Under the pieces are notes generated by a model, which was not told the origin of the DNA, ran no database searches, and saw only the letters and a list, made by a program, of their open reading frames with translations. The translations under genes and the position numbers were made by a program. A stretch of 64,000 bases of DNA, taken from assembly GCA_023228985.1 (NCBI GenBank), contig JALOAC010000006.1, forward strand, positions 26,965-90,964, in the 5' to 3' direction. Below, piece after piece: positions 34,114 to 42,485 of this stretch (the first letter of the stretch is position 1; each line of letters opens with the position of its first letter). Origin of the DNA: Thiopseudomonas sp. (GTDB lineage: Bacteria > Pseudomonadota > Gammaproteobacteria > Pseudomonadales > Pseudomonadaceae).

Positions 34114-34464
34114 ATGACTACCTATACCCTTTACCATAATCCAGCCTGCAGCAAATCACGCGCCGGTCTTGAATTACTCGAGTCGCGCGGTATTAAAGCT
34201 AAGGTTGTTCACTATTTAGATAACCCACTCACTCACGAGGAGCTGAGCAGCCTGCTGGCCAAGCTAAACATTAATGCACGCGACTTGTTGCGCAGCAAAG
34301 AAGATGCCTTTGATGAGTTCGGTTTAGGCAATCTAAACCTAGCTGAATCCCAGCTTATTGAAGCAATGGTACAAGCACCGATACTTATTGAGCGCCCCAT
34401 TTTAGCCACCGATACGCGGGCGGTAATTGGTCGTCCTACAGAAAAACTATTGGAGCTTTTGTAA
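34114..34464 (+). CDS. ArsC family (arsenate reductase-like) protein
   Basis: A 116-residue thioredoxin-like ArsC fold. The N-terminal block YHNPACSKSRAGLELL carries the catalytic Cys of glutaredoxin-dependent arsenate reductases, and ERPILATDTRAVIGRP includes the conserved Arg. The ATG at 34114 has AGGAGC upstream and gives the family start. No ars operon genes are adjacent, so a housekeeping role rather than arsenate resistance is possible. The stop overlaps the wrbA start by one base. Confidence 0.88.
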   Translation: MTTYTLYHNPACSKSRAGLELLESRGIKAKVVHYLDNPLTHEELSSLLAKLNINARDLLRSKEDAFDEFGLGNLNLAESQLIEAMVQAPILIERPILATDTRAVIGRPTEKLLELL

Positions 34465-35060
34465 TGCCTTCACCCTATATTTTAGTTCTCTATTACAGCC
34501 GTCATGGCGCTACCGCTGAAATGGCACGTCACATTGCCAAGGGCGTCGAACACGCTGGATTAGAAGCCAAAATACGTACAGTGCCAGCAGTTTCTACGGA
34601 AGTAGAAGCTGTTGCGCCTGCGGTGCCCGAACAGGGCGCGGTTTATGCCACCTATGATGATTTAAAAAACTGCGCCGGCTTAGCCCTAGGCAGCCCGACA
34701 CGCTTTGGCAATATGGCCGCACCGATGAAGTACTTTTTAGATGGCACCATTAATCTATGGTTAACCGGCGAGCTGGTTAATAAACCAGCCGGTGTATTCA
34801 CCTCGACCTCTAGCCTGCATGGCGGCCAAGAAAGCACTCTGCTAAGCATGATGCTGCCATTGATGCATCACGGCATGCTGATTTGCGGGCTACCTTACAG
34901 TGAAGCGGCACTAACGCAAACTCAAGCTGGTGGCACACCGTATGGACCCAGCCATTTAGCTGGTCCGAATAGCGATAGAGCGCTGGATGAGCATGAGATT
35001 CAACTGTGCGTAGCTCTGGGCAAGCGCTTGGCAGAGTTTGCCAAAAAGCTGGAGCGGTAA
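34464..35060 (+). CDS. wrbA: NAD(P)H:quinone oxidoreductase WrbA
   Basis: Flavodoxin-fold FMN enzyme that reduces quinones by two electrons. YYSRHGATAEMARHIAKG is the FMN phosphate loop, GSPTRFGNMAAPMKYFLD the second family block and STSSLHGGQESTLLSM the third, in 198 residues. It follows arsC with a one-base overlap (TAATG) and precedes the DUF2069 gene by two bases. Confidence 0.94.
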   Translation: MPSPYILVLYYSRHGATAEMARHIAKGVEHAGLEAKIRTVPAVSTEVEAVAPAVPEQGAVYATYDDLKNCAGLALGSPTRFGNMAAPMKYFLDGTINLWLTGELVNKPAGVFTSTSSLHGGQESTLLSMMLPLMHHGMLICGLPYSEAALTQTQAGGTPYGPSHLAGPNSDRALDEHEIQLCVALGKRLAEFAKKLER

Positions 35061-35062
35061 TC

Positions 35063-35506
35063 TTGGCGAAGAAAAACAAACCATTACCCGAACTCAGCTG
35101 GCTTTTGCCCAGAGTAAAAGTCACCCGCGTGCTGAGCTTGTTTTCCTTTTTTGCCTTGCTGGCGGTGTTGTTGCTCTGGAATCTGTTGCACTTTGATTTT
35201 CAAGATTACAAACAGGTGTCAATCATCGTGCTGTTCGAGTTCGCCGCCCTGTTAGTGGTTGCGCCAGGCGTGGTACTTGGCTCGCCCTACGCTCATGTGT
35301 GGACGGCCTTTATTGCTAATCTTTATTTCCTCAAAGGCGTGCTGGCCTTTATTGATCCCAGCCGTACTTGGCTTGGCATTATGGAAATCTTCTTGAGCGT
35401 TAGTCTGTTTTTAAGTGCAATGATGTATTCGCGTTGGCGTTCGCAGCTGAATCGGGTGCGCTACGCTCAGACGGACGCCGAGCGCCCGCCACTATCCGCT
35501 CAATAG
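35063..35506 (+). CDS. DUF2069 domain-containing membrane protein
   Basis: A 147-residue protein with four membrane segments (LSLFSFFALLAVLLLWNLL, VSIIVLFEFAALLVVAPGVVL, the AFIANLYFLKGVLAFI stretch and IMEIFLSVSLFLSAMMY). The start is TTG with GGAGCGG about five bases upstream; ATG starts further up would overlap wrbA. The 3' 107 bases overlap the end of tcdA on the other strand. Function unknown. Confidence 0.86.
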   Translation: MAKKNKPLPELSWLLPRVKVTRVLSLFSFFALLAVLLLWNLLHFDFQDYKQVSIIVLFEFAALLVVAPGVVLGSPYAHVWTAFIANLYFLKGVLAFIDPSRTWLGIMEIFLSVSLFLSAMMYSRWRSQLNRVRYAQTDAERPPLSAQ

Positions 35507-36251
35507 CACGGCTGGCTGCTACCATGCCAAAGGTAGCAGTCACCGTCATGACCGCACCAAAACCACCAGCGCAATCCAACTTAACGCCCTCGCCGACAAA
35601 GCCCTTATTAAAACAAACCTCGCCATCAGGCTTGGGATAACGCAATTGCTCTGTAGAAAACACACAAGGCACCGCAAAGTTTTTGTTTGGCGTGCGGGTA
35701 AAGTTGTATTCGCGTTTAAGCTTAGCGCGCACTCGCGCCGCCAACGGGTCGCTGTAGGTTTTATTTAAATCTGCAATTAGGATTTTCGTAGGATCAATCT
35801 GCCCGCCAGCACCGCCAGTAGTCACAATGCCGATTTTGCGTCTTTTACACCAAGCAATCAGCGCGGTTTTGGCCGCGACGCTATCAATACAGTCGATAAG
35901 AAAATCAAAGTCATCGTGAATAACCTCAGATAAATTATCTTCGGTAACAAAGTCGGTTATTTCATGCACTACGACAGCGGGGTTAATCTGCCGAAGTCGC
36001 TGCGCCATCACTTCAACCTTCATCTGCCCAACAGTGCTAATCAGGGTGTGTGCTTGACGGTTGGTGTTGGTGACGCAGATATCATCCAGATCAAATAAAG
36101 TGATTTCACCCACACCGGAGCGCGCCAAAGCTTCGGCAGCCCACGAGCCTACTCCACCTATACCGACAACGGCCACGTGCGCCTGCTGCAATCGCTGCAA
36201 ACCTAGCTCACCATACAACCGTGCAATACCACCAAATCTTTGTTGCTCCAC
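35400..36251 (-). CDS. tcdA: tRNA threonylcarbamoyladenosine dehydratase TcdA
   Basis: E1-like (ThiF/MoeB) ATP-dependent enzyme that cyclises t6A37 in tRNA to ct6A. The nucleotide loop GIGGVGSWAAEALARSG, LFDLDDICVTNTNRQ and the IDCIDSVAAK block are present. The GTG at 36251 has GAGG upstream and gives about 283 residues; a GTG four codons earlier is possible. The C-terminal 30 residues (Ala, Asn and Ser rich) run past the end of the usual domain into DUF2069 on the opposite strand. Confidence 0.91.
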   Translation of the reverse strand: MEQQRFGGIARLYGELGLQRLQQAHVAVVGIGGVGSWAAEALARSGVGEITLFDLDDICVTNTNRQAHTLISTVGQMKVEVMAQRLRQINPAVVVHEITDFVTEDNLSEVIHDDFDFLIDCIDSVAAKTALIAWCKRRKIGIVTTGGAGGQIDPTKILIADLNKTYSDPLAARVRAKLKREYNFTRTPNKNFAVPCVFSTEQLRYPKPDGEVCFNKGFVGEGVKLDCAGGFGAVMTVTATFGMVAASRAIERIVAGARRPSERSAPDSAANANANTSLHLKTD

Positions 36252-36414
36252 AAATATCCTCACCTACTTTATTATATGATTTAAGTAGCCTTTAGCTTGA
36301 TTACCTATCTTGCTTTACGCTAGATTGCATAAAACCCCCACCCTAGATGATTCGGGTCAAGCCACCGACTGCACCAAGCAGATTATAGTTACGGCCTTAA
36401 CATAGGAGAAAGTA

Positions 36415-36864
36415 ATGCCCAACACCTTAACCTGGTCCGATGAATATGCTACCGGCATCGATATTATCGACGAGCAGCATAAACGACTCTTTGCCTACTT
36501 TGAAGAGATTCAGCAGTGCATTGCCGCTAATGATGAAGAGCGCGTTGAGGGTATTTGTCGCAATCTGATTGAGTACGCAATAACGCACAATACCTTTGAA
36601 GAATCGCTGATGGAAAAAGCAGGCTACCCGATGCTTGAGCAACATCATCAGATACATGAGGCATTCAAGCAGCGCGCTTATGGTTACCTACAGCAAATTC
36701 AAGAAGGCGCAGTGAAAATGAAAATTGCGCGTTCCGTACGTACCGATATTGGTTTGTGGTTAATTAACCACATCAAGCGTGAAGATCAGCATTACGTACC
36801 TTACGTTAAAGCGGATCTTGACCAGAGTTTTGTTGGCCGCATGGTGAAGCGTTTTTTTGGCTAA
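36415..36864 (+). CDS. Bacteriohemerythrin
   Basis: A 149-residue non-haem di-iron oxygen-binding protein. The ligands lie in TGIDIIDEQHKRLF (His), ITHNTFEE (His and Glu), EQHHQIHEAF (two His) and INHIKREDQHYVPYV (His and Asp), the hemerythrin pattern. It may store or carry oxygen, or sense it. A GGAGAAAG site precedes the ATG. Monocistronic. Confidence 0.93.
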   Translation: MPNTLTWSDEYATGIDIIDEQHKRLFAYFEEIQQCIAANDEERVEGICRNLIEYAITHNTFEESLMEKAGYPMLEQHHQIHEAFKQRAYGYLQQIQEGAVKMKIARSVRTDIGLWLINHIKREDQHYVPYVKADLDQSFVGRMVKRFFG

Positions 36865-36891
36865 CTTACATACGCCCTTTTTGCTATCGCA

Positions 36892-37185
36892 TCACATAGG
36901 GTCGTTACGCGTTAGCAGTTCGTCAGGCAAGTGTTGTATATAGTCGTCTTCTACCGGCGGCAACTGTAAATGAAAACCCTGTGTAGTAAGGTTTTCCAAC
37001 ACTTGCTCAATGTCCTCTTTCGCCAATTTACGCTCAGGTGATAACACCAAATCAAAAGCATGCTGAGGCCGGCCAAATAGTTTTAATAAATCTTCTGGCA
37101 CCTTGGTCAAAGCATCTGCTTTTAACACATACAGATACATGCCCATTTTTTTGGAACTGTGATAAACCGAACAAATACGCTTCAT
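36892..37185 (-). CDS. YcgL domain-containing protein
   Basis: A 97-residue protein starting KRICSVYHSSKKMGMYLYV, the YcgL signature, with a small alpha/beta fold. It overlaps rnd by four bases and follows it, as in other gammaproteobacteria. Function unknown. Confidence 0.92.
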   Translation of the reverse strand: MKRICSVYHSSKKMGMYLYVLKADALTKVPEDLLKLFGRPQHAFDLVLSPERKLAKEDIEQVLENLTTQGFHLQLPPVEDDYIQHLPDELLTRNDPM

Positions 37186-38306
37186 TTACTTTCCTGCTCT
37201 AAAAAAGTTATCAACAATTGCCCCAACATCTCTCTGCGCCAGCCATAGAGAGTTTCAGGTAGCTGATAAGGTCCGTGTGGATAGCCCGTACGCAATAAAT
37301 CATCCAGAATTTTTTTCTTTAACACCATTTCTGCTGCCATATGCTGCTGCTTGGCAAATTCTGCTAGCTGGCTACGCAAGGCTTTTAACAGTTTATTGGC
37401 TTCTGCTGGTAACGGCTGCGGCATAGGCTGTGGCCACTGGCTTTCGGGCAGGGCTTTGGCGTATTTAATGCATTCTAAAATCGTCTCGCCGTCACGTCTT
37501 ATTGTTTGTGCATGCAGATCTTCATAACTTGCTAACTCTGCCAGTCTTGACGGCTGCTTTAACGCCAGCGCAAACACTACTTGCTCACGCAAAACTCGAT
37601 TACGCGGCAAATCTCTTTTTCTGGCCTGCTCTTCGCGCCATACGCTCAACACCTGTAGCACAGCGGTTTGCTGCGCATTTAAACGCCACGCTTGCTTGGC
37701 AGACTGCCACAAGTCTGACACTTCGACCGGATTTAACTGCGCGGCAACCAGACTGGCACCATCAGCCATCAACCATTGACGTTTTTGCTCAGATAACTGT
37801 GCATCTAACAGGGGATAAAGCTGTGCCAAGTAGGTAACATCCTGCGCGGCATAGTCTTGCTGCTGCTCGGTTAACGGTCGCTGCAGCCAATCTGAACGCG
37901 TTACATCCTTAGCTAAATCAATATCTAAAAAATGCTTAACTAAACGCGCATAACTCCACGAAAAACCCAAATCAATAAAACCAGCTGCTAATTGGGTATC
38001 ATACAAAGGCACAGGCAGCGCACCAGTTAGACCCAGCAACACCTCTAAATCTTCACCGCAAGAATGCACAACCTTCACCACACTAGGTTCTTGCAATACG
38101 CGAGCAAAGGCAGACCAATCATCAATGGTGAGCGGATCCAGCAAATAGGCCTGCTCCCCACTGCTGACTTGCAGTAAGCCTGCGATCGGATAAAAGGTTT
38201 TTTCGCGAATAAACTCAGTATCCAGAGCAATAAAATCTTGCTTTAACCAGTGCGAACAGAGTTCATTTAACTGCTGCGAGTCATTTATCCAACTAATACT
38301 TTGCAT
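37182..38306 (-). CDS. rnd: Ribonuclease D
   Basis: 3'-5' exoribonuclease that trims tRNA and other RNA ends. The DEDD motifs appear as ALDTEFIREKTF, VHSCGEDLEVL and YAAQDVTYLAQL, followed by an HRDC domain (about residues 210-290). 374 residues is the family length. Co-translated with ycgL. Confidence 0.94.
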   Translation of the reverse strand: MQSISWINDSQQLNELCSHWLKQDFIALDTEFIREKTFYPIAGLLQVSSGEQAYLLDPLTIDDWSAFARVLQEPSVVKVVHSCGEDLEVLLGLTGALPVPLYDTQLAAGFIDLGFSWSYARLVKHFLDIDLAKDVTRSDWLQRPLTEQQQDYAAQDVTYLAQLYPLLDAQLSEQKRQWLMADGASLVAAQLNPVEVSDLWQSAKQAWRLNAQQTAVLQVLSVWREEQARKRDLPRNRVLREQVVFALALKQPSRLAELASYEDLHAQTIRRDGETILECIKYAKALPESQWPQPMPQPLPAEANKLLKALRSQLAEFAKQQHMAAEMVLKKKILDDLLRTGYPHGPYQLPETLYGWRREMLGQLLITFLEQESK

Positions 38307-38409
38307 TGTGCTTCAACCCAGTACAAAAAAGCCTAGAGTATAGCTAGACTAGAGATGATTAATAAAATTTTGTGCCTATCACAAACCCCACTATCTTAGA
38401 GGTACCGGT

Positions 38410-39057
38410 TTGATCAAGCTATTGATTGTTGATGACCACGAACTGGTACGTACCGGTATCATGCGCATGCTCGGTGACGTTACAGACCTACGTGTTATTG
38501 GGCAAGCACGCTCTGGCGAAGAAGCCCTTGATATGGCAAGAAGTTTAAATCCAGACGTCATACTGATGGATATTCGTATGCCGGGCATTGGCGGTCTAGA
38601 GGCAACACGCAAACTTAAACAGCGCCACCCAGAGATAAAAGTTATCGCTGTTACAGCCTGTGAAGATGAGCCCTTCCCTTCACGCCTCATGCAGGCTGGC
38701 GCTCGCGGTTACCTAACCAAGGGCACGGACCTGCAGGAAATGCTGCTGGCTATTCGTCAAGTAGCTGCAGGCGATTACTATTTAAGTCCTTATATTGCCC
38801 AGCAGCTGGCACTGCAGCCTTTTACCAACGCGCAACAGGATAATCCGTTAGCGAGTCTGTCTGAACGTGAACTGCAAATCAGCCTAATGATTTCTCAAGG
38901 GCATAAAATTCAAAATATCGCGGATATGCTCAGCCTCTCACCCAAAACAGTCAACACCTACAGATACCGCATTTTTGAAAAACTGGGCTTAGAAAATGAT
39001 GTTGAACTGGCTTTGTTTGCTGTACGCCATCGTTTAATTGATGCTGATAAAATTTAA
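38410..39057 (+). CDS. gacA: GacA/UvrY-type response regulator
   Basis: A 215-residue NarL-family regulator. The receiver has Asp8/Asp9, the phosphoacceptor Asp54 and Lys104; a LuxR-type helix-turn-helix (LSPKTVNTYRYRIFEKLG) is at the C-terminus. Similarity runs the full length to GacA, which controls RsmA-binding small RNAs. The start is TTG with AGAGG upstream. Uncommonly, uvrC does not follow: a hairpin and the convergent purU come next. Confidence 0.9.
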   Translation: MIKLLIVDDHELVRTGIMRMLGDVTDLRVIGQARSGEEALDMARSLNPDVILMDIRMPGIGGLEATRKLKQRHPEIKVIAVTACEDEPFPSRLMQAGARGYLTKGTDLQEMLLAIRQVAAGDYYLSPYIAQQLALQPFTNAQQDNPLASLSERELQISLMISQGHKIQNIADMLSLSPKTVNTYRYRIFEKLGLENDVELALFAVRHRLIDADKI

Positions 39058-39084
39058 CATACGGGCTAGTCACCCGCATGTTAA
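39054..39084. terminator. Hairpin between gacA and purU
   Basis: TTAACAT/ATGTTAA and CGGG/CCCG pair with one mismatch around a seven-base loop, overlapping the gacA stop. On the minus strand it is followed by TTAAATTTTA, so it would mainly end the purU transcript. Confidence 0.65.
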
Positions 39085-39092
39085 ACACTTGT

Positions 39093-39944
39093 CTAGTCAA
39101 AAATAACCGTTTTATTGTCATGTATTAGCACACGGTCTTGCAGGTGATAACGCAGACCTCGCGCTAAAGCCATTTTCTCTACGTCTTTACCTAAGCGCAC
39201 CATGTCATCGATGGTGTTTCTATGGCTCACTCGCATAACATCCTGCTCAATAATAGGTCCAGCATCCAGATCTTGGGTTACGTAGTGGCAGGTCGCGCCA
39301 ATCAGTTTCACGCCACGCAGTGCAGCCTGATGATAGGGCTTTGCGCCAATAAAAGAGGGCAAAAAGCTGTGGTGAATATTAATCACACGTCCGGCATATT
39401 TATCACACAGCTGTGGCGGCAGAATCTGCATATAACGCGCCAGCACAATACAGTCCGCAGCATGCTCTTCAATTAAGCGCTCAACTTCATCAAAGGCGGG
39501 CTGCTTGTTTTCAGCATCAACCGGTACATGGAAAAACGGAATGCCGTGCCACTCGACCATACTGCGCAAATCATCATGATTGGCAATCACGCAGGGAATA
39601 TCACAATCCATTTCTCCTCTGTGCCAGCGGTGCAGCAAGTCGGCAAGGCAGTGAGATTCACGGCTAGCCATTAACACCACGCGTTTTCTTACTGCAGAGT
39701 CCGTTACCTGCCACTGCATGGAAAACTCTTTAGCTATGGGCGCAAAGGCCTGTTTAAAGGCTTCCAGATCAAACGGCAAGGACTCCGCACGAATTTCATG
39801 GCGCATAAAAAACCAGCCACTGTGCTCATCGGCATGCTGACTGGCCTGCTGTATCCAGCCATTGTAGGTTGCCAAGAAATTACTTACTTTTGCAACAATG
39901 CCCACTCGGTCAGGGCAAGCAATAATTAAGCGAAAAGTACGCAT
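39093..39944 (-). CDS. purU: Formyltetrahydrofolate deformylase PurU
   Basis: Hydrolyses 10-formyl-THF to formate and THF, balancing the one-carbon pool. An N-terminal ACT domain (FRLIIACPDRVGIVAKVSNFL) precedes the formyltransferase-like domain with the catalytic Asn-His-Asp segment in VINIHHSFLPSF and the later GATCHYVTQDLDAGPII. 283 residues. It is next to mvaT as in P. aeruginosa. Confidence 0.95.
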   Translation of the reverse strand: MRTFRLIIACPDRVGIVAKVSNFLATYNGWIQQASQHADEHSGWFFMRHEIRAESLPFDLEAFKQAFAPIAKEFSMQWQVTDSAVRKRVVLMASRESHCLADLLHRWHRGEMDCDIPCVIANHDDLRSMVEWHGIPFFHVPVDAENKQPAFDEVERLIEEHAADCIVLARYMQILPPQLCDKYAGRVINIHHSFLPSFIGAKPYHQAALRGVKLIGATCHYVTQDLDAGPIIEQDVMRVSHRNTIDDMVRLGKDVEKMALARGLRYHLQDRVLIHDNKTVIFD

Positions 39945-40355
39945 TTACAACTCCGCAGTCATACAAAACCAGCTATTCTACCTAGCTGCGCGCAATCCGT
40001 CAGCTTAATTACACAACAACTCTTGAGTGGCCATCTTTAAAAGTATCCACATATTTTTTCATAAAACAAAACCACACAAATAATGGCACTTTGCCCATAT
40101 ATAAATAGCTTTACAAAGTATACAGCGGATTCTATGATAATCGCGAAACTCCATAATCCGTATTAGTTTCCTTAGCTAACAAATCGATATTTCGATTATT
40201 TGTCAGCTTTTTGAACAAATTAACCATATAGCAATCTATACATAAGCATTTCTGGATAACTATCCTTACCAGAACGATTATGTTATGAAAAACTCTATCT
40301 ATTCCTATAACAAATAGGATTTGATTATTTAAACAAACAAAAAATTGGAGCTAAC
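39945..40355 (+). promoter_or_regulatory. 411-base AT-rich gap upstream of mvaT
   Basis: No gene was found here. It is visibly AT-rich with several inverted repeats; the clearest lies at 40179-40203 (outer ACAAAT/ATTTGT, alternative inner AATCG/CGATT). Long AT-rich upstream regions suit autoregulation by an H-NS-like protein; this is inference. Confidence 0.45.
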
Positions 40356-40733
40356 ATGTCAATTATTAATAAATACCGCGCCACAAAAGAAGCCATCAAA
40401 GAGCTGCAAGAGCAACTCGAAAACATGTCGCAAGACTCTGAGTTACAAAAAGAAATGGAGTTTGAAAAAAAACTACGTGAATTAATGGCGGAATATAGCA
40501 AGTCTTTACGTGATATCAATGCGCTACTAGATCCGCAATCATTGCGTAGTTCAGTTGCCGGTTTAACCAAAGGAACTGGACGCCCACGCCGCACACGTAA
40601 AACTAAGCGTTACAGCAACCCACATACCGGCGAAGTTATTGAAACTAAAGGCGGCAACCATAAAGAGCTAAAAGAGTGGAAAGCTCGCTGGGGTGCGCAA
40701 ACAGTTGAAAGCTGGTCAGTAACTCTTGACTAA
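40356..40733 (+). CDS. mvaT: H-NS analogue of the MvaT/MvaU family
   Basis: Nucleoid protein that silences AT-rich and foreign DNA in pseudomonads. The N-terminal coiled coil for oligomerisation (MSIINKYRATKEAIKELQEQL-like residues to about 60) is followed by the DNA-binding part with RKTKRYSNPHTGEVIETKGGNHKELKEW, the MvaT signature. 125 residues. A TTGGAGC site precedes the ATG. It sits between purU and sbcB. MvaT versus MvaU cannot be told apart with certainty. Confidence 0.94.
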   Translation: MSIINKYRATKEAIKELQEQLENMSQDSELQKEMEFEKKLRELMAEYSKSLRDINALLDPQSLRSSVAGLTKGTGRPRRTRKTKRYSNPHTGEVIETKGGNHKELKEWKARWGAQTVESWSVTLD

Positions 40734-40748
40734 GCCAAAGTAATTAAC

Positions 40749-40777
40749 AAAAAAGCGCCTTTAAAAGGCGCTTTTTT
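40749..40777. terminator. Bidirectional terminator between mvaT and sbcB
   Basis: AAAAAAGCGCCTTT pairs with AAAGGCGCTTTTTT almost without a loop beyond AA, with A and T runs flanking. Confidence 0.92.
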
Positions 40778-40781
40778 GCTC

Positions 40782-42209
40782 TTAGTCTATTTTATACTCT
40801 TGCTCTAATTGTCGCACTCGTGCCAACCATCCCTGCATTAATGCACTGTTTTGCTGCTCACTACTTAGCTGGCTAAATGCCGTTAAATACTCATGCATTG
40901 TAATAGGCGCTCCAGCCTGTTTATCGACCAAACGATTACGACAAAACTCATGCCACTGCTTTAACTCAAGCTCATTTAAGCTAGCAGGATAGTTGCGTGC
41001 TCGGTATCTAAACAACAACTCTGGCAAGCGCTCATCATCAAAGGGCCACTGCTGCACCGCTAGTTCTTCTGGCTTTGCCTGCCTCGCTGAGTTTGACAAA
41101 GCCCGATCCCGATCTTGTAAAAAGCCCTGATAAAGCTGCTGCTCTGGATCCGCTACGCCGGCAAATTCTTCTGCGGCAAATACCACGGCTAGTTTCTCCG
41201 CTAGCTCAGCTTGATAGGCTAATAACTTTTTGTAATTAGCTTGCCAGTGCTGCTCATCAATGGCTAACCGTTGAATATCTTGCTCGCGCAAAACAGACAT
41301 GGGCAGAACAACTGGGCATTTATTAATATGGACTAATTTCAACGGCACCGGCAGCTCACCCTCTGCCAGCTCGCTGTGCCTTGTATAAAACCTGTTTTTT
41401 AACTGCTGCCCATCCAGCTCTAACAAAGGCGTTATGTCGCTTTGCAAATCACACACAACATAGGCATTAGAGTTCGTTGGATGTTTAAACACAGGTAAAA
41501 TAATCGCCAAACAATGACGCTGCACAGAAAATCGACCAGAAACATGCACCGCTGGTTGGCCGATAACCAAATTATCCAAAACAGCATTCTTACGTCTCAA
41601 GCCATACATATACTGATATAGCTTGGGCTGCTGCTCTTTTAATAACCTTGCCATAGCAATAGTGGCGCGCACATCTGCCAACGCATCATGCGCCTGTCCA
41701 TGCTCAATGCCATTGGCCTGAGTTAACAATTCAAGCTTAAACGTATTGCGCCCTTGCTCATTAACCGGCCACTGGATTCCTTCTGGACGTAACGCCCACG
41801 CACAGCGCAGCGCATCTAAAATATCCCAACGACTATTACCGCCCTGCCACTCACGTGCATAAGGATCATAAAAATTACGATAGAGCGTGTAGCGTGTTAT
41901 TTCATCATCAAAGCGAATACTGTTATAACCTGCGGTACAGGTGCCGGGGCGGGTCAGCTCTGCGTGCAGCTGTTCGATAAACTTATGCTCTGGCAAACCT
42001 TGCTGCATCTGCTCTACGGTTATACCAGTAATCAGACTGGCGATCGGGTGAGGCAAAATATCATCGCTTAGCTGACAATACAGGTTCAGCGGTTCAGCAA
42101 TTTCTTCAAGATTTTCATTCGTCCGAATCCCAGCTACTTGCAAGGCTCTATCGGCTCGTGGATTAATTCCTGTGGTTTCAAAGTCATACCAAAAAATACT
42201 TGCTGTCAT
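40782..42209 (-). CDS. sbcB: Exodeoxyribonuclease I
   Basis: 3'-5' single-strand DNA exonuclease. The DEDD motif I is WYDFETTGINP at the N-terminus, with HDALADVRATIAMA as motif III; SH3-like and C-terminal ExoI domains follow. The ATG at 42209 gives 475 residues starting MTASIFWYD as in homologues, with GGAGCAGG upstream; an ATG five codons earlier has AGGAT close to it and is also possible. Confidence 0.94.
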   Translation of the reverse strand: MTASIFWYDFETTGINPRADRALQVAGIRTNENLEEIAEPLNLYCQLSDDILPHPIASLITGITVEQMQQGLPEHKFIEQLHAELTRPGTCTAGYNSIRFDDEITRYTLYRNFYDPYAREWQGGNSRWDILDALRCAWALRPEGIQWPVNEQGRNTFKLELLTQANGIEHGQAHDALADVRATIAMARLLKEQQPKLYQYMYGLRRKNAVLDNLVIGQPAVHVSGRFSVQRHCLAIILPVFKHPTNSNAYVVCDLQSDITPLLELDGQQLKNRFYTRHSELAEGELPVPLKLVHINKCPVVLPMSVLREQDIQRLAIDEQHWQANYKKLLAYQAELAEKLAVVFAAEEFAGVADPEQQLYQGFLQDRDRALSNSARQAKPEELAVQQWPFDDERLPELLFRYRARNYPASLNELELKQWHEFCRNRLVDKQAGAPITMHEYLTAFSQLSSEQQNSALMQGWLARVRQLEQEYKID

Positions 42210-42485
42210 AGCCTGCTCCGTCATTTATCCTTTTGCCCGCAACTAATAACCCATCAAAAAATCCATAAAAATTTGCTCCGCTGATTAAAGGAAGCTTGCG
42301 TGCTAGCGTTTTACATGGGTTCACGAAATGTTAACAGTTTATATATGATCAATTCTGGGCTATTCTGCACTGTAGTAAACTATTGCTAAACGGCCTCTGC
42401 AAAAACCATCCTGTGTATTTTCCAGAGACTGTTATTTAAATAGTGCCGCTTCAAATTTGTCTGAGTAAAAACGAGGAATATTGTT

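Noticed and set aside
36264..36414. A TTGAT half-site upstream of bacteriohemerythrin as an Anr box
   Set aside because: The second half does not match ATCAA at the right spacing, so the FNR/Anr box is not supported.
42340..42360. TATATATGATCAA upstream of the universal stress protein as an Anr box
   Set aside because: Only the right half fits TTGAT-N4-ATCAA; the left half mismatches at three of five positions.
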